From contig CAIOFF010000059.1 in NCBI GenBank assembly GCA_903857495.1, forward strand, positions 124,001-188,000: a stretch of 64,000 nucleotides of DNA, read 5' to 3'. This DNA comes from an uncultured Holophagaceae bacterium (GTDB taxonomy: Bacteria > Acidobacteriota > Holophagae > Holophagales > Holophagaceae). The translations under genes were made by a program, and so were the position numbers. This document shows, piece by piece, positions 28,178 to 36,731 of this stretch (within the stretch, counting starts at the first letter, position 1; each line of letters begins with the position of its first letter). The notes below the pieces were generated by a model. It was not told where the DNA came from. It ran no database searches and saw only the letters and a list, made by a program, of their open reading frames with translations.

Positions 28178-28906
28178 TTGAACCTCAGGCTTGGTGTCAA
28201 CGTCGACCATGTGGCAACCCTCCGTCAGGCCCGGGGCGGGCATGAGCCCGAGCCGGTGACGGCGGCCCTGCTGGCCCAGGGCGCGGGCGCCCATGGCATC
28301 ACGGTGCACCTCCGGGGGGACCGCCGCCACATCCAGGAGCGGGACCTGCGCGTGCTGAAGGACGTGCTGGCCGTTCCCCTGAACGTGGAGTGCGCTGCGA
28401 CACCCGAGGCCCTGGAGGCGGTGGTACCTGTGAAGCCCACCTGGGTGACGCTGGTCCCAGAGAGCCGCGAGGAGCTCACCACCCAGGGCGGGCTCGACGC
28501 CATCTTCCTGCAGGGCATGCTGAAGCCGGTCGTGCGCGAGCTGCGCAGCGCGGGGATCCGGGTCAGCCTCTTCGTGGATCCGGTCCTGGACCAGGTCAAG
28601 ATGGCGGCCAAGCTCGAGGCGGACGCCGTGGAGCTGAACACGGGCACCTACAGCGAGCTGCCCATGGACGCCGACGCCTCGCTGGAGATCGGCCGCCTCC
28701 GCGATGCCGCGCGGCTGGCCAGCCGCCTGGGCCTGCGGGTGCTCGCCGGCCACGGCCTCAGCCCCCAGAATGTGGGTCCCGTGGGCGCCATCCCTGAGAT
28801 CGAGGAGCTGAACATCGGCCACAGCCTCATCGGGCGGGCCGTGCTGGTGGGGCTGGAGCGGGCCGTCCAGGAGATGCTCCAGGCCATGGGAGAGTTCCGG
28901 GCATGA
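28178..28906 (+). CDS. pdxJ: Pyridoxine 5'-phosphate synthase
   Basis: A 242-residue TIM-barrel enzyme that condenses 1-deoxyxylulose 5-phosphate with 3-amino-2-oxopropyl phosphate in the DXP-dependent vitamin B6 pathway. The conserved N-terminus LGVNVDHVATLRQARGG, HGITVHLRGDRRHIQ, the catalytic Glu in LNVECAATPE and the phosphate-binding RVLAGHGLSPQN are all present. The start is TTG 28178 with CGGAG upstream; no in-frame ATG allows the conserved N-terminus. Its stop overlaps the next ATG (ATGA). Confidence 0.95.
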   Translation: MNLRLGVNVDHVATLRQARGGHEPEPVTAALLAQGAGAHGITVHLRGDRRHIQERDLRVLKDVLAVPLNVECAATPEALEAVVPVKPTWVTLVPESREELTTQGGLDAIFLQGMLKPVVRELRSAGIRVSLFVDPVLDQVKMAAKLEADAVELNTGTYSELPMDADASLEIGRLRDAARLASRLGLRVLAGHGLSPQNVGPVGAIPEIEELNIGHSLIGRAVLVGLERAVQEMLQAMGEFRA

Positions 28907-29721
28907 GCAACCTCCGGGGCACCCTGGACAGCATCTCCCTCCTGGATGTGGCCCAGCTGCTGAACGCCAACCGCAAGACCGGCATGCTCCAGGTGAGCTG
29001 CGGCCGGGCCAGTGGGGTGCTCTACTTCTCCTCCGGCAACGTCATCCATGCCGAGACCCTCTCGGCCCAGGGCGAGCTGGCGGCCTTCGAGATCCTGGAG
29101 TGGGCCTCGGGACAGTTCGAGTTCCTGACCACCCAGGTGCAGGCACCCGTCTCCATCCGGCGCACGGTGCCGGACCTGCTCATGGACTCGGTCCGGCTGC
29201 AGGACAGCCGACGCCGCCTGAACACCATCTTCCCCGACCTGAAGGCGGTGCCCTGGCCCACCCTGCCGGCCCCGCGCCTCTTCGAAGGGCTGAAGCTGTT
29301 CGCCGAGGACCGGAAGATCATCCCGCTGTTCGACGGCTACCGGGACTTCCACGACATCATGGGCGCCTCGGGCCACCATGATGTGGCGGTCCGGCAGGCC
29401 GCCTCGCTCCTCCGGGACGCCGGGAGGCTCGAAGTCCTCGACCCGAATGTCAGCGTGCGGGTGGTCCCGCTGAAAGCTGGACTCTTCCGGAAGGCCCGCC
29501 ACCTGGAGCTGCCGAAATCCCTGGAGACGACCTGGACGGCTATGGGGCCCTACCGGCAGGGGATCCAGCATCTGCGCGTGCTCTGGCCCAAGGGCCCCGC
29601 GGTGGAGCGGGTGACCTTTCAACTGGGATTCCCGGAGTTTGAGCTGGCGGTCCCACGAGAACTCATGGAGGCCTGGGGACTGACCGAAGGGACTCTTGTT
29701 AATGTGAGGCCCGCACCCTGA
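28903..29721 (+). CDS. DUF4388 (PATAN-like) protein
   Basis: A 272-residue cytoplasmic protein. Residues 1-100 form a DUF4388 domain (LRGTLDSISLLDVAQLLNANRKTG with GVLYFSSGNVIHAE), a module often found attached to response regulators and gliding or chemotaxis-type signalling proteins. The remaining part has a winged-helix-like segment (IIPLFDGYRDFHDIMGAS) typical of DUF4388 proteins. It is translationally coupled to pdxJ and followed by a CheZ-like phosphatase 18 bp later, so a signalling function is more likely than a metabolic one (inference). Confidence 0.85.
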   Translation: MSNLRGTLDSISLLDVAQLLNANRKTGMLQVSCGRASGVLYFSSGNVIHAETLSAQGELAAFEILEWASGQFEFLTTQVQAPVSIRRTVPDLLMDSVRLQDSRRRLNTIFPDLKAVPWPTLPAPRLFEGLKLFAEDRKIIPLFDGYRDFHDIMGASGHHDVAVRQAASLLRDAGRLEVLDPNVSVRVVPLKAGLFRKARHLELPKSLETTWTAMGPYRQGIQHLRVLWPKGPAVERVTFQLGFPEFELAVPRELMEAWGLTEGTLVNVRPAP

Positions 29722-29739
29722 GGTCAAACCGGAGTCGCC

Positions 29740-30729
29740 ATGACTGAGCCCCTTGAAGATCAGCCCCCGATCGACCTGCCCGAGACCGACCTGCCTGAGA
29801 TCGATCACGCCGAGACCGACCAAGCCGAGACCGACCCGCCCGAGGACCTGGTGGCGGACTTTCAGGCCCGCCGGGAGCGCCTCGACCAGCGGCTGCTGAG
29901 CCTTGAACAGCTCATCGGGGACCTCCGCAACGAGCTCCAGGGAGACTCCCAGGCCAGCCTGCACCGGCTGGCGGAAGCCGCCCAGGACATGGCCAACGGC
30001 CGGGTCTACCAGAAGGTCGACATCGAGGCGAAGGGCGAGCTGGGCGCACTGGTCACCAGCATCAACCAGACCCTCCTGAACCTGCAGCAGCTGGACGCCT
30101 CGGTGAAGCACCAGAGCACCCAGGTGCCGGAACTCGCCTCTCAGCTGGACGCCATCACCACGGACACGGAGGAGGCCACCCAGAGCGTCATGAACCGCCT
30201 GGATGCCCTCATGGCCGCCTCGGACGAGGCCACCCGGGCCCTGCAGGCCTGCCAGGAAGCGGGCCGACTGCGGGAGGAACACCAGGCGAACCTGCATGCG
30301 TCGGTCTCAGGCTTCCTGGAGCGGGCCGCCACGGGCGAGGATCCCAACGCCCTGGCCCAGGAGATCCTGGAGTATCTCTTTGCCCATCAGCTCGCCACGC
30401 CCAGCGCCGAGGAGGACCTGGCCCCGGCCAAGCGCCTCCTGCAGACGGTCAGCGACGAGTCCTTCGAGATCCTGAACATCCTCCAGTTCCAGGACATCAC
30501 CCGGCAGAAGATCGAGAAGGTCGTGACCCTGCTGAAGCAGTTCCAGGGCGGCCTGAACCGCCTGCTGGTGATCTTCAACATCAACGCCGGCGAGGCCTGC
30601 GAAGACGTCTTCACGGACCGCAAGGTCGCCACCCAGGACCACATCTTCGACACCAGCCTCGAAGCCGACAGCCGCAAAGACAGCGTCGACGACATCATCG
30701 CCCAGTTCAAGCGGGCCGGCGGGAACTAG
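29740..30729 (+). CDS. CheZ-like protein phosphatase with HAMP-like segment
   Basis: A 329-residue helical protein. After an acidic tandem-repeat N-terminus, residues about 80-120 (LAEAAQDMANGRVYQKVDIE, then GELGALVTSINQTL) resemble a HAMP module without a membrane anchor. Near residue 250, ILNILQFQDITRQKIEKVV matches the CheZ active-site helix, with Asp and Gln placed as in FQDLTGQ (CheZ Asp143/Gln147), and a long helix follows. The extreme C-terminus SVDDIIAQFKRAGGN resembles the CheY-docking helix of CheZ. It is predicted to dephosphorylate a CheY-like response regulator. It sits in a run with pdxJ and DUF4388, not in a che operon. Confidence 0.8.
   Translation: MTEPLEDQPPIDLPETDLPEIDHAETDQAETDPPEDLVADFQARRERLDQRLLSLEQLIGDLRNELQGDSQASLHRLAEAAQDMANGRVYQKVDIEAKGELGALVTSINQTLLNLQQLDASVKHQSTQVPELASQLDAITTDTEEATQSVMNRLDALMAASDEATRALQACQEAGRLREEHQANLHASVSGFLERAATGEDPNALAQEILEYLFAHQLATPSAEEDLAPAKRLLQTVSDESFEILNILQFQDITRQKIEKVVTLLKQFQGGLNRLLVIFNINAGEACEDVFTDRKVATQDHIFDTSLEADSRKDSVDDIIAQFKRAGGN
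29776..29845 (+). repeat. In-frame 15-bp tandem repeat
   Basis: Four units of 15 bp (29776-29790, 29791-29805, 29806-29820, 29821-29835) plus a partial fifth encode an acidic pentapeptide of the form (L/H/Q)-(P/A)-E-(T/I)-D near the N-terminus of the CheZ-like protein. Units 1, 3 and 4 share CCGAGACCGAC. Confidence 0.75.
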
Positions 30730-30751
30730 GCCCTAACAACTGAAGGACCTA

Positions 30752-30858
30752 ACCACGAAGACCACAAAGAACACAGAGGGCACAAAGAAAGGATTTCATT
30801 TACCGCCCTTGCTTTTCTTTGTGTCCTTTGCGGTTAATTCATTCTTTTCTCTGTGGTG
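30752..30858. repeat. Inverted array of 9-nt ACACAAAG-type units
   Basis: The left arm (30752-30790) reads ACCACGAAG, ACCACAAAG, AACACAGAG, GGCACAAAG. The right arm (30812-30858), read on the other strand, gives ACCACAGAG, AACCGCAAAG, GACACAAAG. The arms can pair across a loop of about 20 bases. It fills the gap between the convergent CheZ-like and FAH-family genes, so it may serve as a bidirectional terminator. Confidence 0.75.
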
Positions 30859-30869
30859 ATCTGATCTCT

Positions 30870-31556
30870 TCAGACGATGACGACTTCGAGCTCCCCGAGG
30901 CCGTCGATGCCGCAGCGGATGCGGTCGCCGGGGACGAGGGGGCCGACGCCGGCGGGGGTGCCGGTGTAGATGAGGTCGCCCGGGGCCAGGGCCACGTAGC
31001 GCGAGATGTGGGCGATGACCTCGGGGACGCTCCAGATGAGCTGGTCCAGGTTGCCCCGCTGCCGCTCGGTGCCGTTCACGGACAGCCAGATGGCCCCCGC
31101 CGAGGGGTGCCCGGAGGCCGCCGCGGGGGTGATCGGCGAGATGGGCGCGGACTGGTCAAAGCCCTTGGCCGTGTCCCAGGGCTGGCCCTTGTCCTTGGCC
31201 TGGGCCTGGAGGTCCCGGCGGGTCAGGTCGAGGCCCACGGCGTAGCCGAAGATGCACCGCTCGGCCTCGGCGGCGGGGATGTCGCGGCCACCCTGGGCCA
31301 GGGCCACCACCAACTCGACCTCGTGGTGCAGGTTCGCCGTGGCGGGCGGATAGGCCACCGCGCCACCCCCCGGCACCACCGCGTCCTGCGGCTTGCCGAA
31401 GAAGAAGGGCGTCTCGCGGGTGGGATCGCTGCCCATCTCCCGGGCGTGGTCAGCGTAGTTGCGGCCGATGCAGTAGATGCGCCGCACGGGAAAGAGGGCT
31501 GCCGTGCCGTGGACGGGGATGGCGGGCGAGGGGGGAACGGGGATCACGGCTTCCAT
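30870..31556 (-). CDS. Fumarylacetoacetate hydrolase-family protein
   Basis: A 228-residue FAH-fold enzyme (YcgM/acylpyruvase-like). YCIGRNYADHAREMG begins the domain, FFFGKPQDAVV follows, and metal-binding acidic residues lie in LHHEVELVVAL and GYAVGLDLTRRDLQ. The tail has DLIYTGTPAGVGPLVPGD. Small members of this family act as acylpyruvate hydrolases or oxaloacetate decarboxylases with Mg2+. It lies 22 bp downstream of xerC on the same strand. The substrate cannot be deduced. Confidence 0.92.
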   Translation of the reverse strand: MEAVIPVPPSPAIPVHGTAALFPVRRIYCIGRNYADHAREMGSDPTRETPFFFGKPQDAVVPGGGAVAYPPATANLHHEVELVVALAQGGRDIPAAEAERCIFGYAVGLDLTRRDLQAQAKDKGQPWDTAKGFDQSAPISPITPAAASGHPSAGAIWLSVNGTERQRGNLDQLIWSVPEVIAHISRYVALAPGDLIYTGTPAGVGPLVPGDRIRCGIDGLGELEVVIV

Positions 31557-31578
31557 GGTCAGGCTCCGGTGGCAGGGT

Positions 31579-32508
31579 TCAGGGTTGGTCGGTCCGGGCC
31601 CGGGGGTGGGCCTTCTCGTAGGACTTGGCCAGCTCTTCCAGCCCGAGATGAGTGTAGCGCTGGGTGGTGCTGAGGCTGGCGTGGCCGAGCAGCTCCTGGA
31701 TCGCACGCAGGTCCATGCCCCGGTTCAGCAGGTGCGTGGCGAAGCTGTGCCGCAGAGCATGGGGGCTGATGCGTGACCGCAGAGCCGCCGAGTCCAGGGC
31801 CGAGCGCAGCAGGGCCCGCACGCTGGTGGGCGTGAGCCGACCGCCCCGCTGGTTCAGGAAGATCGCCGGGCTGGGCGGGAGCAACTTGGCCGCCAGGAAA
31901 GCCGACCGGTGGCTGAGGTAGGCCTCCAGGACCGCCGCCGCATGCACGTGGTAGGGCACCAGCCGCTCCTTGCGACCCTTGCCCAGGACCCGCAGGGTAC
32001 GCTCCTCCGGGAGCAGGTCCTGCAGGTCCAGACCCACCAGCTCGGACACCCGCAGACCCGAGGCGTAGAGCAGCTCCAGCAGGCAGGCCAGGCGGGCGCT
32101 GATGAAGTCCGTGGCCGGCGGCAGGTCCAGCAGGGCCGTGCTCTCGCCTTCGGTCAGGAAGGCCGGCAGCCGCTTGGGCAGGCGGGGATTCCGCAGGCCC
32201 GTGGCCGGATTCCTCGGAACACGTCCCGTCTCCCAGAGCCACTTGAAGAAGCTGCGCACGGTCGAGAGGATGCGCGCCTGGCTGGCGGGGTCCAGGCCCC
32301 GGTCCCCCATCTCCAGGGCGAAGCCCCTCAGGGCCCGGGGACTGATCTCCCAGGACTCCCAGCTGGAGCGCAGGGCGTGGTCCAGCAGCTTGTCCAGATC
32401 TCCCTTCTGAGCCCTTGCCGTGTGGGGAGATACGCCGCGGGCCCGCTGCTCGAGGTGGAAGGACTGGATTCCTTCCCCCAGCAGCGGCCTGTTCATCCCT
32501 GTTACCAT
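31579..32508 (-). CDS. xerC: Tyrosine recombinase XerC
   Basis: A 309-residue tyrosine recombinase. The N-terminal SAM-like DNA-binding domain (residues about 10-100) is followed by the catalytic domain with Arg in LYASGLRVSELVGLD, Lys in LGKGRKERLVP, HALRHSFATHLLNRG (His-x-x-Arg), LGHASLSTTQRYTHL (His and the nucleophilic Tyr). Length and sequence fit the housekeeping XerC that resolves chromosome dimers at dif, not an integron or phage integrase; no attachment sites or cargo are nearby. ATG 32508 has GGGGA upstream; ATG 32496 is an alternative. It is divergent from the acyl-CoA synthetase gene. Confidence 0.88.
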   Translation of the reverse strand: MVTGMNRPLLGEGIQSFHLEQRARGVSPHTARAQKGDLDKLLDHALRSSWESWEISPRALRGFALEMGDRGLDPASQARILSTVRSFFKWLWETGRVPRNPATGLRNPRLPKRLPAFLTEGESTALLDLPPATDFISARLACLLELLYASGLRVSELVGLDLQDLLPEERTLRVLGKGRKERLVPYHVHAAAVLEAYLSHRSAFLAAKLLPPSPAIFLNQRGGRLTPTSVRALLRSALDSAALRSRISPHALRHSFATHLLNRGMDLRAIQELLGHASLSTTQRYTHLGLEELAKSYEKAHPRARTDQP

Positions 32509-32538
32509 GCGGTCAATTCCCCAATCCCTGGAGTCATT

Positions 32539-34353
32539 GTGGCGCAGCCAATCGAAACGATTGCCCAACTTTTCTATCAGGCCGTCCAGCACAACCTCCC
32601 CGATGCCCTGGCCTTCAAGCGTGACGGGGTCTACGTGCCCATCTCCCACGTCGAGGTCGTGGCCCGGGTCGAACGGCTCGCGCTGGCCATGACGGCCCGG
32701 GGCCTCCACACCGGAGATCGGGTGGCCATCCTCTCCGAGAACCGTCCCGAGTGGTTCATCTCTGATTTCACCTGCGCGATCCTGGGCCTGCCGGACGTCA
32801 CCATCTATGCCACGCTCAACCCCGCGCAGGCGGCCTTCATCCTCCGGGATAGCCAGTCCCGCTGGGTGCTCTGCTCCGACCGGAGCCAGCTGGACAAGGT
32901 CCTGGCCCACTGGGACACGCTACCGGGTCTGGAGGCGGCGGTGCTGTTCGACGGGGAGCTGCCGGAAGGCACCGGCCGGAACCTGGTCACCTGGGCCACG
33001 CTCCTGGCGGAGGGTCAGGCGATGGAAGCGCGACGGCCCGAGGTGCGCGCCTGGAGCGAGCAGCGGAAGGCCTCGGACCTCCTCACCCTCATCTACACCT
33101 CGGGCACCACCGGCGATCCCAAGGGCGCCATGCTCACCCACGGCAACCTGGTCTCCAACGTGCTCACGTCGCTCGAGGCCGTGCACATGGGCGAGGGTCA
33201 CCGCGCCCTGAGCTTCCTGCCCCTCACCCACATCTTCGAGCGCATGGCGGGCCAGTTCCTCATGGTCCAGATCGGCGCCTCCATCTACTACGCCGAGAGC
33301 GTGCTCACCGTCGCCGCGGACCTCATGGAGGTGCAGCCTACGGTCATCGCCTCGGTGCCGCGCATCTACGAGAAGATCTTTGGCCGCATCTACGACGGCG
33401 TGGCCGGAGCCAGCGCCGTGAAGCGCCTGATCTTCCACTGGTCCATGGAGGCCGGCCGCAGTGTGGTGGGGGACCTCTACGCGGGCCGGAAGCCCGGCGG
33501 CTGGAACGGCTTCCGCTACGCCATCGCCCGGAAGCTGGTCTTCGACAAGATCGCGGCCCGCCTCGGCGGCCGCTTCGAGCTGGCGGTCAGCGGGGGTGCG
33601 CCCCTGGGGCCCCGGATCATGGAGTTCTTCTGGATCGTCGGCCTGCCCATCCTCGAAGGCTACGGCCTCACGGAGACCAGCCCCGTCATCACCATCAACC
33701 GCTTCGGCGAGGTCGTGCCGGGCTGCGTGGGGCGGCCCCTCTACAAGGACTGCGACGGGCGGCCCTTCGTGAAGATCGCCGAGGATGGCGAGATCCTCTG
33801 CCAGGGACCGAACGTCATGGTGGGCTACTGGAACAACGAGAAGGCCACCCAGGAAGCCATCGATGACGACGGCTACTTCCACACCGGCGACATCGGCCAC
33901 ATGGACGACCAGGGGCGCCTCTACATCACGGACCGCAAGAAGGAGCTCATCATCACCAGCGCCGGCAAGAAGGTGGCCCCCCAGCCCATCGAGAACATGC
34001 TGAAGGAGGACAAGTACATCTCCCAGGCGGTCCTGATCGGCGACCAGCGGAACTTCATCAGTGCCCTGATCGTGCCCAACTTCGACGGCCTGGCCCGCTG
34101 GGCCGGCTACAAGAAGATCCTCTTCACCACCCACACCGAGCTCATCCAGAACCCGCTGGTGCTCGCGAAGATGGCCAGCCGGCTGGAGCGCATCAACCAG
34201 CACCTGTCGAACTTCGAGCGCGTGAAGAAGTTCACGCTCCTGGCGGACGAGATGACCCTGGAAGGCGGCCAGCTGACCCCCTCCCTCAAGGTGAAGCGCC
34301 GGGTCGTCAACCAGCTGTACGCCAGCCAGATCGAGGGCATGTACGGCGGCTGA
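32539..34353 (+). CDS. AMP-forming long-chain acyl-CoA synthetase
   Basis: A 604-residue adenylate-forming enzyme of the FAA1/long-chain type. The phosphate-binding loop LIYTSGTTGDPKGAML lies near residue 187, the linker motif EGYGLTETSPVITIN near 373, and the hinge YFHTGDIGHMDDQGRLYITD and DRKKELIITSAGKKVAPQPIE carry the A8/A10 elements. It activates fatty acids to acyl-CoA for beta-oxidation or lipid synthesis. The GTG start at 32539 has GGAG five bases upstream and gives AQPIETIAQLFYQ, a typical family N-terminus. It is monocistronic and divergent from xerC. Confidence 0.95.
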   Translation: MAQPIETIAQLFYQAVQHNLPDALAFKRDGVYVPISHVEVVARVERLALAMTARGLHTGDRVAILSENRPEWFISDFTCAILGLPDVTIYATLNPAQAAFILRDSQSRWVLCSDRSQLDKVLAHWDTLPGLEAAVLFDGELPEGTGRNLVTWATLLAEGQAMEARRPEVRAWSEQRKASDLLTLIYTSGTTGDPKGAMLTHGNLVSNVLTSLEAVHMGEGHRALSFLPLTHIFERMAGQFLMVQIGASIYYAESVLTVAADLMEVQPTVIASVPRIYEKIFGRIYDGVAGASAVKRLIFHWSMEAGRSVVGDLYAGRKPGGWNGFRYAIARKLVFDKIAARLGGRFELAVSGGAPLGPRIMEFFWIVGLPILEGYGLTETSPVITINRFGEVVPGCVGRPLYKDCDGRPFVKIAEDGEILCQGPNVMVGYWNNEKATQEAIDDDGYFHTGDIGHMDDQGRLYITDRKKELIITSAGKKVAPQPIENMLKEDKYISQAVLIGDQRNFISALIVPNFDGLARWAGYKKILFTTHTELIQNPLVLAKMASRLERINQHLSNFERVKKFTLLADEMTLEGGQLTPSLKVKRRVVNQLYASQIEGMYGG

Positions 34354-34425
34354 AGGCCGATCATCCCTCTGTCCCGACAACGGTTCTGGTAGCCTTGACG
34401 CTCAATCCCGCTCAGGAGGATCGTC

Positions 34426-34884
34426 ATGCGTGCCCACCTTGCCCTTGCCTGCCTCCTGCTGTCCCTGGCCGCCCTCGGCTGCCGCGGCCCGCAGGCCTCC
34501 GCTCCGGCGAAGGCACAGGCGCAGGGACCGGTCTGGCTGACCACCCCCAGCGGCCTCGGCATCCTGGACCTAGCTCCCGGCGCCGGCCCTTCGCCCACCC
34601 TGGGCCAGAGCTGCACGGTGGAGGTGCTGGGCTGGATCGAGGAGAAGGGCGAGAAGGGCCGCCTGATCCTGGATACCCGCAAGCGGGGCTTCCCGGCCAC
34701 GTTCCCCCTGGGCGTGGGCCGCGTGATCAAGGGCTGGGACGAGGGCCTCGCCACCCTGAAAAAGGGCGGCAAGCGGCTCCTCCGGATCCCGCCCGCGCTG
34801 GGCTATTCCCCTCGCGAGGCCAAGGAGGACATCCCGCTCGGGGCGAACCTGCTGTTTGAATTCGAACTCGTCGACATCCGCTAG
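34426..34884 (+). CDS. FKBP-type peptidyl-prolyl isomerase, lipoprotein
   Basis: A 152-residue lipoprotein with lipobox LAALGC. The FKBP domain reads CTVEVLGWIEEKGEKG, LILDTRKRGFPATFPLGVGR, VIKGWDEGLATLKKGGKRLL, IPPALGYSPREA and LLFEFELVDI, keeping the conserved Trp-Asp and Tyr of the active pocket. It is predicted to assist folding of periplasmic or outer-membrane proteins. CAGGAGG precedes the start. It is followed 27 bp later by the histidine kinase in the same direction. Confidence 0.92.
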   Translation: MRAHLALACLLLSLAALGCRGPQASAPAKAQAQGPVWLTTPSGLGILDLAPGAGPSPTLGQSCTVEVLGWIEEKGEKGRLILDTRKRGFPATFPLGVGRVIKGWDEGLATLKKGGKRLLRIPPALGYSPREAKEDIPLGANLLFEFELVDIR

Positions 34885-34910
34885 CGCCGGACCGCACCCT
34901 CCAGGTTCCC

Positions 34911-36731
34911 GTGGCCCCGTCCGCTCCCCCGCCCCCCGACTCCAAGCGACGGTCCTCGGCGCCGCTGGCGGCCCGCCTGGGGCAGAACCGGCCCCTCCTG
35001 CGGTCCTACCTGGCGGTGGCGGCGATCATCGTCATCATCGAGTTCACGATCATGGTGCTCCTGGAACCGCTATTCGGGGCGAACCACCTGGTCATGGCCT
35101 TCGTGGACTCGGGCACCCTGATCCTGGTGGCGGGACCCGCCATCTACTACCTGTTGGCCAAGCCCATGGCCCGGGGCCTTTACGAGAAGGCCGAGGCTGA
35201 GCGGGCCATCCAGGTGCTGGTGGAGAGGAATCAGGCGCTCCACCATGACGCGGAGCGGCGGCTGCAGACCGAGGTCATGGAGCGGACGAAGGCCGATGCC
35301 CGCATCCAGTTCCAGGCCCGGATCCTCGCGGTGGTGCAGCAGGCCGTGGTGGCCACGGGCAAGGGCGGGGTGATCCTCTACTGGAACCGGTTCGCCGAGT
35401 GGCTGTTCGGGTGGTCCGAGGACGAGATCCGGGGCCAGACCCTGGCCAAGGTCACCGGCTTCACCTCGGAGGCTGCGCGGACGGGACTGTCCGGCTTTGG
35501 CGCAGTCAAGGGCTGGGCCGGGGAAGTCCGGGCCCACCGTCGGGATGGCTCCACCTTCCCCGCCTACCTGACCTGCTCGCCCATCTGGCGGGAGAATGGC
35601 TCCATTGCGGGGTTCGTCTACACCTTCATCGACATCACGGAACGGAAAGGCGCCGAGACGGCCCTCCAGGATTCCGAGGAGAAATACAGCACCGTGGTGG
35701 AGAACTCCCCCACGGGCGTCTTCATCTACCGGAACGGCCACCTCGTGTTCGGCAACCAGCGGTTCTTCCAGATGGTGGGGCGCTCCCTGGATGAGTTGGC
35801 GGCCATGGATGTGGCGGACATCGTCCACCCCGAGGATTGGCCCGGGGTCCGCGAGCTCTGGCGGCAGCGTCTGGCGGGCCAGGGGGCGACCCAGGACTAC
35901 GAATGCCGGATCGTGACCCCCCTCGGTGATGTGCGCTGGATCGCCGGCCGGAGTGCCCTGATTCGCTACGGCGGAGAGCCGGCCCTGCTCGGCAACATCC
36001 AGGACATCACGGAGCGCCACAAGGCCGAGGAGGCCCTGCGGAACTCCCAGGAGGCCCTCCATCGCCTGAGCGCCCGGCTCATGTCCGCCCAGGAAGGCGA
36101 GCGTCGGCGCGTGGCCCAGGAGTTGCACGACAGCATCGGGCAGTCCCTCAGCGCCGTGAAGTTCATGGTGGAGCGGGCCCTGGATGAGCAGGAGGAGGCC
36201 ATCCCGGACCTCGAGCGGGGCAGGACCCTCCACGCCGTGGTCCCTGTGATCCAGGCCGCCGTGGAGGAGGTCCGCCGCATCTCCATGGCCCTGCGTCCCA
36301 CGACCCTGGACGACCTGGGCCTGCTCGCTACCATCGCCTGGTTCACCCGGGAGTTCCAGTCCACTTACCCGCACCTGGAGGTGGTCCGCCGCATCGAGGT
36401 GGAGGAGTTCGAGGTGCCGGAGTCCCTCAAGACGAACATCTTCCGCATCCTCCAGGAGGCCATGAACAATGCGGCGAAGTACAGCCAGGCCGCGACAGTC
36501 ACCGTGGTCCTGAGGCAGGTCCTCGGCGACCTCCAGCTGATGGTCGTGGACGACGGCATCGGCTTCAATACCGATGAGCGCCGGACCCCCAACCAGATGG
36601 GAGGCTTCGGTCTGGTCTCCATGCAGGAGCGGGCGGAGCTTTTCGGCGGCTCCCTGATCCTCACCTCGACCCCGGGCCAGGGCACCGAGGTCCTCGCCCG
36701 CTGGCCGCTCTCCGAGGAGACTAGCTCGTGA
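34911..36731 (+). CDS. PAS-domain sensor histidine kinase (NarX/LiaS-type)
   Basis: A 606-residue membrane kinase. Two TMs lie at about residues 32-52 and 62-84. A short coiled coil is followed by PAS domain 1 (about 130-245, ending TFIDITERKGAE) and PAS domain 2 (about 255-370, ending IQDITERHKAEEAL). The HisKA_3 dimerisation domain has phospho-His near residue 405 in VAQELHDSIGQSLSAV, and the HATPase has EAMNNAAKYSQA, VVDDGIGF and GGFGLVSMQERAELFGG. It starts at GTG 34911 with AGG upstream. The convergent NarL-type regulator overlaps its end and is the probable partner. The stimulus is unknown. Confidence 0.93.
   Translation: MAPSAPPPPDSKRRSSAPLAARLGQNRPLLRSYLAVAAIIVIIEFTIMVLLEPLFGANHLVMAFVDSGTLILVAGPAIYYLLAKPMARGLYEKAEAERAIQVLVERNQALHHDAERRLQTEVMERTKADARIQFQARILAVVQQAVVATGKGGVILYWNRFAEWLFGWSEDEIRGQTLAKVTGFTSEAARTGLSGFGAVKGWAGEVRAHRRDGSTFPAYLTCSPIWRENGSIAGFVYTFIDITERKGAETALQDSEEKYSTVVENSPTGVFIYRNGHLVFGNQRFFQMVGRSLDELAAMDVADIVHPEDWPGVRELWRQRLAGQGATQDYECRIVTPLGDVRWIAGRSALIRYGGEPALLGNIQDITERHKAEEALRNSQEALHRLSARLMSAQEGERRRVAQELHDSIGQSLSAVKFMVERALDEQEEAIPDLERGRTLHAVVPVIQAAVEEVRRISMALRPTTLDDLGLLATIAWFTREFQSTYPHLEVVRRIEVEEFEVPESLKTNIFRILQEAMNNAAKYSQAATVTVVLRQVLGDLQLMVVDDGIGFNTDERRTPNQMGGFGLVSMQERAELFGGSLILTSTPGQGTEVLARWPLSEETSS

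Noticed and set aside
31579-32508. Integron or phage integrase
   Set aside because: The protein has the length and motifs of housekeeping XerC, and there are no attachment sites, cassettes or phage genes near it.
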